Numbered from the stretch's first letter, positions 47,639-57,302 are shown. The stretch is DNA of 64,000 nt from Balneolaceae bacterium (GCA_017643365.1 JAEPNO010000006.1:145825-209824), one strand, 5' to 3'. Program-made: numbers and translations. Notes: generated by a model not told the origin, from the letters alone.

Positions 47639-48192
47639 GAAATAATACACCTCATCTACACCTGCACTCAAATAATGAGTTTCGGTGCATAAATGTCTTC
47701 TTTTGATGAAGAAGGACTCGTTGATTGACTTCCTTTGTAGTTTTAAGATCGGTCCAACGAATTACTCGTCTGACCGATTGTTGTTTAGCTTTCTCGAGAC
47801 TTTATTGTGGAGTGTCGAGGCAAATCCAAGCCACGAATCCGGTCACCTCGACAGGCTCGGTGACCTTTTGGTTGGCCATCCCCGCGGTGGAGTGGATTTA
47901 GATAAATTCGAAGCTTCATCACGATTTAGATGCCTGGCTGCGCAGGCATGACTAGATGGAAAACACCTCATCTACACCTGCACTCGAATAGTGAGTTTCG
48001 GTGATAAGAAAACACCTCATCTGTCTTCTCCTAAAGGAGAAGGACTCATTTATCGATTACGGTGCAAGTTTCACTTTTTAGTCATACCCGCGGAGCATGT
48101 TTAATGAAGCATTGATGCGTAGTTTAGGCGGGAATCTTGAGCTGTCTTCACCAGCAACAACACTTAGTGCTTTCATGCTTTCGTGGTAACCC
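47639..48192. repeat. Repeat-filled intergenic region
   Basis: A 48-bp unit, ACACCTCATCTACACCTGCA followed by CTC.AATA.TGAGTTTCGGTG, occurs at about 47646 and 47960. Palindromes of the type TGTCTTCT...AGAAGGACTC occur at 47694-47725 and 48015-48045, GTCACCTCGACAGGCTCGGTGAC at 47842-47864, and a decayed ACCCGCGG...GGCGGGAAT pair at 48086-48140. A frame at 47685-47951 is not protein-like. No gene seen. Confidence 0.7.
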
Positions 48193-48669
48193 TTAAAAAA
48201 TTGCTCTGAAGAACATCACGGCAAACATTGCAGCTACAAAAGTTTTGATCATGGTTCCGGTTAGGAAGCCTAAAAAAGAACCCCATGCAGATCTAAGAGC
48301 TACATGCACATCTTGTTTGTAAAGCATTTCTCCTGCAAATGCGCCAATTAAAGAACCTAAGAAAAAGCCAATTGGCGGCATAAAGAACACCCCGAAAATC
48401 ATTCCAATCATACTTCCGGTTGCACCGTATACGGTACCACCAAATTTCTTAGTGGTGTATGCAGGAATCATATTTTCGAGTACTAAAATGGCTACAATTA
48501 CAATGGCCCAAACCACAAAAAATGTAGTGCTGTAGGTGGTAACGCCGGCAAGATGCAGAACAAATAGTCCTAAATAACTAAAGGGTAAGCCCGGAATGAC
48601 CGGGAGAAAGGCTCCAATTAATCCAACGATGATTAATAAACCGGCAAAAAGTATCCAAATGAATTCCAT
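48193..48669 (-). CDS. DUF456 family membrane protein
   Basis: 158 residues, four to five membrane helices, with the family's Gly-rich pattern: GAFLPVIPGLPFSYLG near the start, KKFGGTVYGATGSMIGMIFG and GFFLGSLIGAFAGEMLY in the middle. DUF456 is widespread and functionally uncharacterised. Single gene; the flavoprotein upstream is on the same strand with 57 bp between. Confidence 0.9.
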   Translation of the reverse strand: MEFIWILFAGLLIIVGLIGAFLPVIPGLPFSYLGLFVLHLAGVTTYSTTFFVVWAIVIVAILVLENMIPAYTTKKFGGTVYGATGSMIGMIFGVFFMPPIGFFLGSLIGAFAGEMLYKQDVHVALRSAWGSFLGFLTGTMIKTFVAAMFAVMFFRAIF

Positions 48670-48726
48670 ATCAGCAATTAGTTATGGTGACTGTCACGGA
48701 TTTGAACACTCGATGTTTCAAGGCTT

Positions 48727-49926
48727 CTAGATTTTAAGATATTCATGATCGAACGATGACTCGATATATTCACTGATCGACATATTCGCCCACTTATCGG
48801 ATGAATTCTTTTTGATGAAGTCTAAATCATGCGATTGGTCATCTGCGTTGCGGAATAATAACGAGCTCAGATGATCCATATCCTGCTTACAGTACTCGTA
48901 CAATCGATGATTGGTAACGGACACTCGTGAGCCGCCTAATATTTCAGCAGCAATGTTATAAGCCACTGTTTTCGCCATTATATCGGTGCAATAACGAGTT
49001 CTTGGCACTCCGCAAGGTACTCGGGTTTCGTCTTCTTGAGCAATGTGAACCGATCCGCCGGCGCCGTAAATATTTGGGTATTTCAAATGCTGAAACTCGT
49101 TGTTCACTTTTATCAATCCGGCAAAATTGGAAAGATTGTGGGTGGTTCGCACTGCATCGATGCCAGAATATTGAGGGATAATCATGCTAAAACTAGACTC
49201 GATTTCCTCTCCACTACTAAGTATAACTTTACCTCGTTTCAGCTCTTTAATCTCAGCATTGGTTCGCCAGTTGATGCCATACCGATCGAACAGATGTTCA
49301 CATCCTTTCATCTCTTTATGCATTCCATCAATACCAAAATGGGTGAGATATGGCTCTGCCGTGATAAAATGAATAGGAACCTGATCTAACAAATCTTCTT
49401 CTTTCAGGTGATAAAGAGCATTTAACAAAAATTCGTACGCGGCAAAAAAGTAGCCCGACCACTGCGCAGCGCCGATCACCATCGGGCCCGGATTTTGCAA
49501 GAAATTTTTCCAGGCTAAACGAGTTCGTTCGGCTTCGTGCATCGTGCAAATCGAAAAAATATGATGCTCGGGAACATACCCTTTTATGCTGCTGTAATTG
49601 GGCTTTGTACCGGTTGCCAATACGAGATAATCGTAAGGGATATCCTCCTGATGCGTGTACACTAGTTGGTCTTCTAAATCGAAACCATATACGGTAGACT
49701 GAATGAACTCAATGCCATGATCCTCATAAATCGGGCGAGTATCGAAAGAGATATCCTCCGAATGTCGATATCCAAATGGATGCCAAACCAACGAAGGTAA
49801 AAACGTGAACTCCGGTGTTTTATCGATTACAGTGATGTCATGCCTGCCCTCAAATAACTTGGCTAAATTAAGTGCCGTTGAATACCCTGCAAAGCTTGAA
49901 CCTACAATTACTACTCTTTTCTTCAT
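48727..49926 (-). CDS. Sulfide:quinone oxidoreductase-like flavoprotein
   Basis: 399 residues, two-dinucleotide-binding fold: FAD motif VGSSFAGYSTALNLA at 7-21, LVLATGTKPNY at about 106, and second-half GLIKVNNEF and IYGAGGSVHIA. Layout and Cys residues (FSICTMHE, VPCGVPRTRYC) fit the SQR/FCSD-like group of membrane-peripheral flavoproteins that pass electrons from sulfide to quinone; closely related members have other roles, so sulfide use is not proven. Single gene, divergent from the phosphofructokinase. Confidence 0.78.
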   Translation of the reverse strand: MKKRVVIVGSSFAGYSTALNLAKLFEGRHDITVIDKTPEFTFLPSLVWHPFGYRHSEDISFDTRPIYEDHGIEFIQSTVYGFDLEDQLVYTHQEDIPYDYLVLATGTKPNYSSIKGYVPEHHIFSICTMHEAERTRLAWKNFLQNPGPMVIGAAQWSGYFFAAYEFLLNALYHLKEEDLLDQVPIHFITAEPYLTHFGIDGMHKEMKGCEHLFDRYGINWRTNAEIKELKRGKVILSSGEEIESSFSMIIPQYSGIDAVRTTHNLSNFAGLIKVNNEFQHLKYPNIYGAGGSVHIAQEDETRVPCGVPRTRYCTDIMAKTVAYNIAAEILGGSRVSVTNHRLYEYCKQDMDHLSSLLFRNADDQSHDLDFIKKNSSDKWANMSISEYIESSFDHEYLKI

Positions 49927-50063
49927 GATAACCTCCCCATTTTGGATGCATGAATCACGTTACTTTCTAAAATTGAAGATTGTGTGAATTTAAGGCAGAA
50001 AAGCGCTTTTTCATAAATAATTCATACGTTTTATTTACTCTCAGAAAAACTAACGGAGATACT

Positions 50064-51269
50064 ATGGCTGCAAAAGAAAAGTACAAAGGCACATTGGGAA
50101 TATTAACCGGTGGTGGAGATGTGCCCGGATTGAACCCGGCTATACGAGGCGTAACGATTCGGGCATTGCGAGAAGGATATAGAGTGATTGGATTTAGAAG
50201 AGGTTGGGCTGGATTAATCGATATCGTGCGAGATAAGAATGCAGATAACAGTAATAACTTTATTGAACTCACCGAAGAAATCGTAAACAAAGCGGGGCGA
50301 ACCGGAGGGACCTTTCTGCATACATCAAGAACTCGACCAAGTCATGTTAAAAAAGCGGTGGTTCCCGATCACTTAAAAGAAACGTACACCGAAGACGACA
50401 ATGACTTAACACACGAAGTGCTTAAGAATTTGGAATGGGTGGGCATCGATTATCTTATACCCATTGGTGGAGATGATACCCTGAGTTACGGCGTTCGGCT
50501 GTACACCGAGGGATTTAAAGTTGTTGCGCTTCCCAAAACCATGGACAATGACGTGCCCGGCACCGATTATTGCATCGGATTTAGTACATGTGTAACCCGA
50601 ACCATTCAACTAGCTAATACATTGCGGACCTCAGCAGGTTCGCACGAGCGCTTTTTGGTGATGGAAGTATTTGGCCGATATGCTGGGTTTACCGCGATGT
50701 TGCCCACAATGGCCGGTGCAGCCAGCCGCTGTGTAATTCCGGAATACAAGTTTGATATGGAGCAACTGGCAGAGCTAATGAATTATGATCGCTTGAAAAA
50801 CCCAAGCCGCTACTCTATGTTGCTGGTATCTGAAGGGGCCATGTTTGAAGGTGGAGAAATGGTATTTCAGGATGCCACGACCGATGCTTATGGGCACAAA
50901 AAGCTGGGAGGAATCGGTGATTTAGTTTCGGAAGAACTCAAACGATTATCGCCTAAATACAATAATGGCAAAACGGTGAATATCATTAATCAAAAGCTGG
51001 GGTATATGGTTCGTGGTGGCGATCCGGATGCTATCGATTCGATTGTGCCCATGGCGTATGGTAATATGGCCTTCGATCTGATTAACCAAAACATACACGG
51101 GAGAATGGTGGTGCTTAAAAATGGGAGATACGACAACGTGCCGATCGACATTGTAACCAGTAAAAAGAAGCTGGTAAATGTTGATCGCCATTATAACACA
51201 GAAAGATTACGGCCTTACTACAATAGTTTCGAAATGCAGCCGTTGTTTATCATGACAAGCGAATATTAG
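50064..51269 (+). CDS. pfp: 6-phosphofructokinase, PPi-dependent type
   Basis: 401 residues from the ATG at 50064, 5 nt after GGAGAT. Motifs: GGGDVPGLNPAIRG (16-29), IPIGGDDTLSYG (132-143) and LPKTMDNDVPG (156-166). The second Asp in GGDD (138) and the Lys in PKTMDND (158) are the two residues that block ATP and mark pyrophosphate-using enzymes; ATP-PFKs have GGDGS and PGT(I/M)DND. So it probably runs the reversible PPi reaction fructose-6-P to fructose-1,6-bisphosphate. Own terminator. Confidence 0.88.
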   Translation: MAAKEKYKGTLGILTGGGDVPGLNPAIRGVTIRALREGYRVIGFRRGWAGLIDIVRDKNADNSNNFIELTEEIVNKAGRTGGTFLHTSRTRPSHVKKAVVPDHLKETYTEDDNDLTHEVLKNLEWVGIDYLIPIGGDDTLSYGVRLYTEGFKVVALPKTMDNDVPGTDYCIGFSTCVTRTIQLANTLRTSAGSHERFLVMEVFGRYAGFTAMLPTMAGAASRCVIPEYKFDMEQLAELMNYDRLKNPSRYSMLLVSEGAMFEGGEMVFQDATTDAYGHKKLGGIGDLVSEELKRLSPKYNNGKTVNIINQKLGYMVRGGDPDAIDSIVPMAYGNMAFDLINQNIHGRMVVLKNGRYDNVPIDIVTSKKKLVNVDRHYNTERLRPYYNSFEMQPLFIMTSEY

Positions 51270-51296
51270 GTTAGAATATTTGATTTAGATTGAGAA

Positions 51297-51335
51297 AAAC
51301 CCCGGCATCTTTCAGGTGTCGGGGTTTATTTTTTA
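51297..51335 (+). terminator. Terminator of the phosphofructokinase gene
   Basis: AAACCCCGGCA-TCTTTCAGG-TGTCGGGGTTT, an 11-bp stem with one G-U pair, then ATTTTTT. Symmetric A/T tracts allow two-way action, but only the upstream gene uses it. Confidence 0.85.
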
Positions 51336-51528
51336 CGTGAATAAGGTCAAGCATTTCCAAAAGTCCGGTGAAGCTCCGGTTGGATTGCTTTAAAGGTAAT
51401 TCGAAAGTAGCTCCCAATTGTTAAGAATAAATGAAGTTGAAAAACCGCTTTTCCAATATCCGCTTGCGGTCGAAGATGTGAATAGGTATCATCATCAGAA
51501 TTTGTGATAAAACCCCAAATTAAACTTT

Positions 51529-53079
51529 ATGAGTACAAAAACTTTTTTCGGGCATCCAAGTGGATTAGCCACACTCTTTTTTACCGAAATGTGGGAGCGT
51601 TTCAGCTACTATGGTATGCGCGCCCTCTTAATCCTTTTTATGACAACCCCGGCCATTTATGGTGGTCTGGAATTTGATGATGTAACCTCGGGAGCCATCT
51701 ATGGATTATACACCATGGGCGTTTACCTGTTTGCACTGCCGGGAGGTTGGTTGGCCGATCACATCATTGGCTTAAAAAAATCGGTTTGGTACGGTGGTAT
51801 CATCATTACCATTGGCCACTTTACCATGGCAGTTCCGGGAGTTGTAGCGCTTTTTACAGGCGCCGACCATAGCGGCGGTGTAACTGCATTAGATACCTAT
51901 TCATTTTACTTAGGCCTTGTGTTTATTGTAATTGGAACCGGGATGTTAAAGCCTAACGTGAGCAGTATTGTTGGTGAGCTTTACGGTGGAGCCGAGGATA
52001 AAGACAGTGCTAAACGCGATGCCGGTTTTTCTATTTTTTATATGGGGATAAACATCGGAGCTTTCTTAGCGCCGCTTGTTTGTAGCTACTTGGCTGAAGA
52101 AATTAACTGGCATTTAGGATTTGGCGCAGCCGGACTTGGTATGCTGATTGGATTGATCCAATACCGCGCAACGGCCAGTAATTTAGATGGTGTTGGCGAT
52201 GCTCCAGTTTATGAAACTCCTGAAGCTCAAGCCAAAGCAGCCAAAACTGCTAACATTGCAAAAATTGTAGGTGGAGTTGTTGTACTTATTTTTGCCCTCT
52301 TCTTTTTTGGGGTGATTTCGATAGATGCCGTAAGTATTGCGAATGCATCTAAATACATTATTTCTACCGCAGCGGTGCTATTCTTTGGGTATGTGCTGTT
52401 TTTAGGTGGATTGAATACCGAAGAGAAAAAGAAAGTTGGGGTAATTGGATTACTCCTCATTTTCAGTGCGTTATTCTGGTCAGGATTTGAGCAAGCGGGT
52501 TCAACATTGAACTTATTTGCCGAGCGTTTTACCGATCGCACAATGTTCGGGTGGGAAATTCCTGCCGGGATGTTTCAAAGTATCAACTCGATGTTCATCA
52601 TCATTTTTGCACCAATATTCGGTGCAATGTGGGTTTGGTTAGCGCAGCGAAATATGGAACCAAGCTCACCGCTCAAATTCGCTTTTGGATTGATTCTGCT
52701 TGGGGTAGGATTTATGGTGATGTACTTTGCAGCCAAAATTGCCGCTTCCGGCGATCTTGCAGCTCCAACCTGGTTAATCTTCACGTATCTGTTTCACACC
52801 TTTGGCGAGCTGAGTTTAAGTCCCGTTGGTTTAAGTTTAGTAACCAAACTATCACCACAGCGCTTTGCAGGACAAATGATGGGGATGTGGTTCCTATCAG
52901 TTGCGATGGGTAACCTGTTTGCAGGTTTAATTTCCGGTTCACTAAGTGGTGGAACCGAAGATGCACTAGCCTCCATGCCAAGCCAATACATGCTAATTGT
53001 TTACACCACCGTTGGTGCCGGAATCTTGTTATTATTGATCTCGAAACCGGTTAGAAAACTAATGGGTAACGTCCACTAA
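51529..53079 (+). CDS. POT/PTR-family peptide transporter
   Basis: 516 residues, fourteen predicted helices. Signature FFTEMWERFSYYGMRALL near the N-terminus holds the proton-coupling E-x-x-E-R; GLYTMGVYLFALPGGWLADH and SIFYMGINIGAFLAPLVCSY are PTR2 family signatures. Proton-driven uptake of di- and tripeptides is expected. Preceded by a 259-bp leader without clear features beyond the upstream terminator; followed by its own terminator. Confidence 0.93.
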   Translation: MSTKTFFGHPSGLATLFFTEMWERFSYYGMRALLILFMTTPAIYGGLEFDDVTSGAIYGLYTMGVYLFALPGGWLADHIIGLKKSVWYGGIIITIGHFTMAVPGVVALFTGADHSGGVTALDTYSFYLGLVFIVIGTGMLKPNVSSIVGELYGGAEDKDSAKRDAGFSIFYMGINIGAFLAPLVCSYLAEEINWHLGFGAAGLGMLIGLIQYRATASNLDGVGDAPVYETPEAQAKAAKTANIAKIVGGVVVLIFALFFFGVISIDAVSIANASKYIISTAAVLFFGYVLFLGGLNTEEKKKVGVIGLLLIFSALFWSGFEQAGSTLNLFAERFTDRTMFGWEIPAGMFQSINSMFIIIFAPIFGAMWVWLAQRNMEPSSPLKFAFGLILLGVGFMVMYFAAKIAASGDLAAPTWLIFTYLFHTFGELSLSPVGLSLVTKLSPQRFAGQMMGMWFLSVAMGNLFAGLISGSLSGGTEDALASMPSQYMLIVYTTVGAGILLLLISKPVRKLMGNVH

Positions 53080-53101
53080 GTACACTGTTCGTTGAAATAC
53101 A

Positions 53102-53137
53102 AAAGGCTTCCTTACTAACCGGGGAAGCCTTTTTTTA
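53102..53137 (+). terminator. Terminator of the peptide transporter gene
   Basis: AAAGGCTTCC-TTACTAACCGG-GGAAGCCTTT, a 10-bp stem, followed by a T-run; strong and probably two-way. Confidence 0.85.
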
Positions 53138-53762
53138 TGTTGAGTGCCGTAGTGAGGTGGTAAAAACCAGAGCTCACTTCTCCCGCCTCCTTCGACATGC
53201 TCAGGAACCGGCGGGATCGTGAATGTAGGCTGAATTAAGTCTTAAAGCAGGTCATCCAGAGCGGGAGCGATGGAACCGAACGAAAAAGTGGCGCGAAATA
53301 TATTTTCTACTATATATCCGTTTAGATCCTTCGGAAGTATCCTCAGGATGACATAAGTGTGAAAATGTTGCTAAGTATATTTAAATCAATAATCAATTCA
53401 ATTAAAACCCCCGTCTCCCTCGAAATGCTCAGGAACCGGCGGGATCGTGAATGTAAGCTGAGGTAAGTCTTAAATCAGGTCATCCAGAGCGGGAGCGATG
53501 GAACCGTACGGATAAATGGCGCCAAGGATCTTAAATTGAAGATCGTTGTTTCAACAGTCATTACGAAGAGTTCCGGATTTTGAAAACGAGATCAGAATTA
53601 ATTTAAAAAGTCCTCTCCCCTAAATATAGGGGAGAGACAGAGAGGGGTCAGAAAAAAAGGACGGCGTTCGGAATTATTCAGATCGGGTTTAATCAGTGGT
53701 TCACGAAGGCATTCCGAACGGGGCGTTTGTAACGAGTTTAAGGTGTTATGCTGGGTATGCTA
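53138..53762. repeat. Tandem dispersed repeats, region A
   Basis: Two units with a period of about 228 bp start CCCGCCTCCTTCGACATGCT (53180) and CCCGTCTCCCTCGAAATGCT (53407); each runs GGAACCGGCGGGATCGTGAA and then CAGGTCATCCAGAGCGGGAG (53248, 53476). Unit 1 goes on through GATCCTTCGGAAGTATCCTC. Then comes a CTCCCCT...AGGGGAGAG palindrome (53615-53650) and a 10-bp inverted pair CGTTCGGAAT/ATTCCGAACG (53665, 53711). No gene seen. Confidence 0.75.
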
Positions 53763-54149
53763 TTAAAGTAAGCTGTCAATTTTGTTTTTAATTGCTTGTA
53801 TCGCTTCTTTCTCAGATTCTTTATTAACATATATTTCTTCGTTACCAACTTGGAAACTAGCTTTCCAATGAAAACCGACTTTCTTACCGGTAGATAACGA
53901 AACTGTACAATCTTTATATACGAATGTAGATGGGTGATTGGACTTAGAATTTCTATCTCGAATTTTCCATTTCTCAATCATGTGATCTTCATAAACTTTC
54001 TCATCAAGAGATAAGAACTGAGAATAAGAAATATATGTGCCAGCTAGATACTGGCCATCTTTTGTAACAAAGTATATGGAACCTAAATGCTGAGGTTCCG
54101 GCTCTTCCGAAGCCATATACCATTTATCTCTTTCGTATGAAATGCTCAT
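53763..54149 (-). CDS. Hypothetical protein, 128 aa
   Basis: Soluble, mixed alpha/beta, with aromatic-rich stretches (LGSIYFVTKDGQYLAGTYIS, KVGFHWKASFQV) and a charged helical C-terminus (NKESEKEAIQAIKNKIDSLL). No family recognised. It starts 6 nt after the 89-aa gene on the same strand, so they form a two-gene unit. It is AT-rich and surrounded by dispersed repeats, which fits an acquired pair. Confidence 0.65.
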   Translation of the reverse strand: MSISYERDKWYMASEEPEPQHLGSIYFVTKDGQYLAGTYISYSQFLSLDEKVYEDHMIEKWKIRDRNSKSNHPSTFVYKDCTVSLSTGKKVGFHWKASFQVGNEEIYVNKESEKEAIQAIKNKIDSLL

Positions 54150-54155
54150 TATAAC

Positions 54156-54425
54156 TTACTCCTTGAAAAGATCTTCGATACTAGATAATCGAGACTTACT
54201 TTCTTCAAAAATAATTTTTTCCCAGTGATTTACTAATGAAATAAATTCTTTTTCCACAGATTCTAATTCAAGTTCCTCAATTGATGCTTTCATTGAATTA
54301 ATTTGAGAACCAAGCGCTAAAAGAACAGTTTGAGTCCGAATTTGTTGCTGCAGGACTTCATTAAGTAAATTAAAATTTTGCTCGAAATAGTCCTTTCCTT
54401 TTGGTTTAAAATTTTGCGGTGTCAT
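54156..54425 (-). CDS. Hypothetical helical protein, 89 aa
   Basis: All-helical (FEQNFNLLNEVLQQQIRTQT, then SMKASIEELELESVEKEF), probably a coiled-coil oligomer. No family recognised. First gene of a pair with the 128-aa gene. A copy of a duplicated upstream module (54481-54585) ends 56 nt before its start. Confidence 0.65.
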   Translation of the reverse strand: MTPQNFKPKGKDYFEQNFNLLNEVLQQQIRTQTVLLALGSQINSMKASIEELELESVEKEFISLVNHWEKIIFEESKSRLSSIEDLFKE

Positions 54426-54480
54426 ATTCTATTTAGTTGTGGTTATGGAATTATATTTGCTATACATCTTTCGGTTAAAT

Positions 54481-54585
54481 TATTTCATCTGTAATAAATG
54501 TATATGATTCATCTCGAATATGCACGTAAGCAACTGATTTGCCTCAGCCTGGGATATTGAATCTGTTACTCTTAAAAAGCAAGAA
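54481..54585 (-). repeat. Duplicated upstream module, copy 1
   Basis: Shares ATAAATGTATATGATTCATC, AATATGCACGTAA.CAACTGA and CTGGGAT.TTGAATC.GT.ACTC with 55197-55302, about three bases in four. Both copies point the same way and end about 50 nt before a minus-strand gene start, so they may hold a shared promoter. Confidence 0.7.
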
Positions 54586-54653
54586 TTAACAAATTTTTCC
54601 CTCTCATGATGCAGGAGTTGAAATCTTTTCATTCATTGTTGGGGTGTTTTGAA

Positions 54654-55148
54654 TCAATTATTGATTTCAATTCCTCTGGCACTTGCTATTCCCCATATGT
54701 ATTCTGCGCCATCATCGCCTGTAATAATGTCCACATAGAAGTTTTTTGTTGTTTGTGGAGAAATGGTAATATTATCGCTGTAAACTTTGGTAACTATTTC
54801 GCCATCCAATTTGGTTCTGATTTTAACTTTTAGTTCAGTCACCCTAATTTTTTCATTTCCGTTGTAAATTTCCCCGCCAAAAGTATTACTGTGTGAAAGT
54901 TTAGCACGACCTTCCAAATTGTCTAATTCTACTTCGGTTAGTTCTCTTGCCTGTAACACAACACTCTCGTTTGTCTGTTGCGAAAATTTTTCTTTACATG
55001 AATAAATAATAGCACGTGTTGCTATTTCATTCATGTCCTCTTTTAAGTATTTGAGAATACAGTCATCATAGTTTTGAGGTTCTTTTTCACAGGCTATTAA
55101 TACTGAAATTGTAAAAAAAGAAAGAAATACAGTCTTGATTAAATTCAT
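54654..55148 (-). CDS. Small lipoprotein with a two-Cys motif
   Basis: 164 residues. Lipobox VLIAC (Cys20), then the motif YDDCILKYLKEDMNEIATRA with IIYSCKEKF, a Cys-x(about 20)-Cys helical hairpin seen in several small envelope proteins, then a beta-rich C-terminus. Outer- or inner-membrane anchored. The function is unknown. Copies of one repeat lie on both sides of it (54481 and 55197), the latter 49 nt before its start. Confidence 0.72.
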   Translation of the reverse strand: MNLIKTVFLSFFTISVLIACEKEPQNYDDCILKYLKEDMNEIATRAIIYSCKEKFSQQTNESVVLQARELTEVELDNLEGRAKLSHSNTFGGEIYNGNEKIRVTELKVKIRTKLDGEIVTKVYSDNITISPQTTKNFYVDIITGDDGAEYIWGIASARGIEINN

Positions 55149-55196
55149 GTGGATTTCTGATTCGTTTAAAGCAATCTAATATAATACTGATGAACT

Positions 55197-55302
55197 ACTT
55201 CATCGACGATAAATGTATATGATTCATCCCAAATATGCACGTAAACAACTGAATTAATTCTGCTTGGGATAATGAATCGGTGACTCGGAACGAGCAGGAC
55301 AT
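55197..55302 (-). repeat. Duplicated upstream module, copy 2
   Basis: Partner of 54481-54585 in the same orientation; ends 49 nt before the lipoprotein start. Confidence 0.7.
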
Positions 55303-55847
55303 AATGAATCCAAGCTCCATTTTAACTTGAAGTAAGTCACTATAAGAAATAATACAAGTCATCCAGAGCGAAAGCGATGGAACCGTACGGATAAGTGGTA
55401 CAAAATTTAATTTTTACCACATATCCGTATAGATCCTTCGGAAGTATCCTCAGGATGACCTAAGTGTGAAAATGATGCTAAGTATATTTAAATCAATAAT
55501 CAATTCAATTAAAACCCCGCCTCCCTCGACATGCTCAGAAATCGTCGGGATCGTGAATGGAATGCTTTAACCAGCTACCGAACCAGAAATCTAAAACTAT
55601 TTCTCATCCTGAAATCGCAGGGTTAAAACCCTTGCTTGTATATGTTCGAGATTAAAGCACGTTCATAATCAAGCTAATCCAATAATCCCTTAAATCATGG
55701 TATAATGATAGAAAGAGAGTTAGGCGGACGCTGCGCTTTCACTTAGTATGACTTTAATAAATAACGCCGAGACATTTTCGACAGTCGCCCAAATCAAGTA
55801 AAATCGTTTGTCGTTTGTCGTTTGTCGTTTGTCTTCCGTCATTATTC
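55303..55847. repeat. Dispersed repeats, region B
   Basis: A third unit of the 53-kb repeat: AAGTCATCCAGAGCGAAAGC (55357), GATCCTTCGGAAGTATCCTC (55432) and CCCCGCCTCCCTCGACATGC (55515), in the same order as at 53248-53440. AGGGTTAAAACCCT is at 55620-55633. A heptamer CGTTTGT is repeated four times at 55805-55832, just beyond the amidohydrolase stop. No gene seen. Confidence 0.75.
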
Positions 55848-57290
55848 CTACTGCTCAAAATCCAATGGCGGTGGGCCCGGAGGAATCATCCCTTCATACT
55901 CATAATCGCCTTTACGCTCGTGGAACTCAGCCTTCACCTGCTCAATCAACTCGGGGTTGGTAAATAAATCAACCATCGTCATCGACAATGCCTTTGAAGC
56001 ATAGACCAGTCCTTTATGCCCGATCGACATTCCACCGGTTGCCACAACTGCCCACGAGTGCCAAGGTGTACCCTTTGGCGCAGTGGTTACTCCCAGCCGG
56101 ATGGTTGGCGCCACAAAACTCACATCACCCACATCGGTGGAGCCTCCCATAGGATGTTCGGCAGTTTCTTTAAGTGGATTGATTTCCATATCGATGCCCA
56201 CTTCTTCTTTGCCGGTCGCCCGTTGAATGGCTTTCGCAAACTCTTCCTCTTCGGGCGTGTATTCGATGGTTCCCAGCGTTTCCAGGTTAGCCTGCAAAGC
56301 GGCGCCTCCGGTTCGGTTAGGCAACACTTCGTGAATTCCGGAAATCAACGACACTTGATGTTCTACATTGGCCATGATTGCGGCTCCTTCGGCCATCGCC
56401 ATCACGCGCTCGTACACTTCTTGCATTCCGGCACGTTTAGTATCGCGCACCCGCACCCAGATTTTAGAATAATCCGGAACTACGTTCACCACTTTTCCGG
56501 CATCCTGAATGTGATAATGAATACGAACCGTTGGCTTAATATGCTCGCGGTACATGTTGATTCCATCGGTGTATAACTCCAGTGCATCGCCGGCGCTTCT
56601 ACCATTCCAAGGATCGCCGGAGGCATGCGCAGCCTGACCATAAAACTCAACCAGGAAATCAACCAATGCTAAACTGCTTTGTACATTTGCTGAGGTTTCC
56701 GCACTTGGATGCCAGTCCATCATCACGTCAATATCATCGAACAAACCTGCGCGAATCATCCAAAGTTTACCAAAGAACTTTTCCTCTGCCGGGGTGCCGT
56801 AAAAACGAATAGTGCCTTCAAATTCGCCGGATTCAATCATTTCTTTGATGGTGATTGCCGCCCCAAGCGATGCCACGCCGAATAGATTATGCCCACAGCC
56901 ATGACCGGGAGCACTTTCTACCAATGGAGATTTAAACGGTTTGGTTTCTTGGGATAAACCGGGTAACGCATCAAACTCGCCCATAATACCGATGGTTGGG
57001 CCATCGCCACGGCTGTATTCGGCGGTAAAAGCAGTCGGGATTTCACCAACCCCACGTTTTACGGTAAAGCCATGCATTTCGGCGAAATCGGCTAAGGCTT
57101 TGGCAGATTGATTTTCTTTGAAGGCGATCTCCGCATATTCCCAGATGTCGTCGCTGAGTGCGATTAAATCGGCGGAGTGTTTTTCAACGCGGTCAATTGC
57201 TTGGTTTTTTAGTGCATCAACATTTGTTTGTGCCGATAGGGTAATTGAAGTCCCCATCAACAAAAGTAAGAGCAAAGGTAGTTTTTTCAT
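55848..57290 (-). CDS. Exported M20-family amidohydrolase (AbgB-like)
   Basis: 480 residues. Signal peptide MKKLPLLLLLLMGTSITLSA, then the M20/amidohydrolase metal motifs GHGCGHNLFG and TPAEEKFFGKL, a dimerisation insert with RIHYHIQDAGKVVNVVPDYS, and the late ligand EHPMGGSTDVGDVS. Closest to the AbgB-type aminobenzoyl-glutamate/peptide hydrolases; a periplasmic or exported form in which the true substrate is unknown. Downstream of a beta-barrel gene on the same strand (12 nt). Confidence 0.88.
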   Translation of the reverse strand: MKKLPLLLLLLMGTSITLSAQTNVDALKNQAIDRVEKHSADLIALSDDIWEYAEIAFKENQSAKALADFAEMHGFTVKRGVGEIPTAFTAEYSRGDGPTIGIMGEFDALPGLSQETKPFKSPLVESAPGHGCGHNLFGVASLGAAITIKEMIESGEFEGTIRFYGTPAEEKFFGKLWMIRAGLFDDIDVMMDWHPSAETSANVQSSLALVDFLVEFYGQAAHASGDPWNGRSAGDALELYTDGINMYREHIKPTVRIHYHIQDAGKVVNVVPDYSKIWVRVRDTKRAGMQEVYERVMAMAEGAAIMANVEHQVSLISGIHEVLPNRTGGAALQANLETLGTIEYTPEEEEFAKAIQRATGKEEVGIDMEINPLKETAEHPMGGSTDVGDVSFVAPTIRLGVTTAPKGTPWHSWAVVATGGMSIGHKGLVYASKALSMTMVDLFTNPELIEQVKAEFHERKGDYEYEGMIPPGPPPLDFEQ

Positions 57291-57302
57291 GATAGTCGGA
57301 GT

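Noticed and set aside
47685..47951. 88-codon frame between the membrane protein and DUF456 genes
   Set aside because: It runs through palindromic dispersed repeats with no ribosome site and no family.
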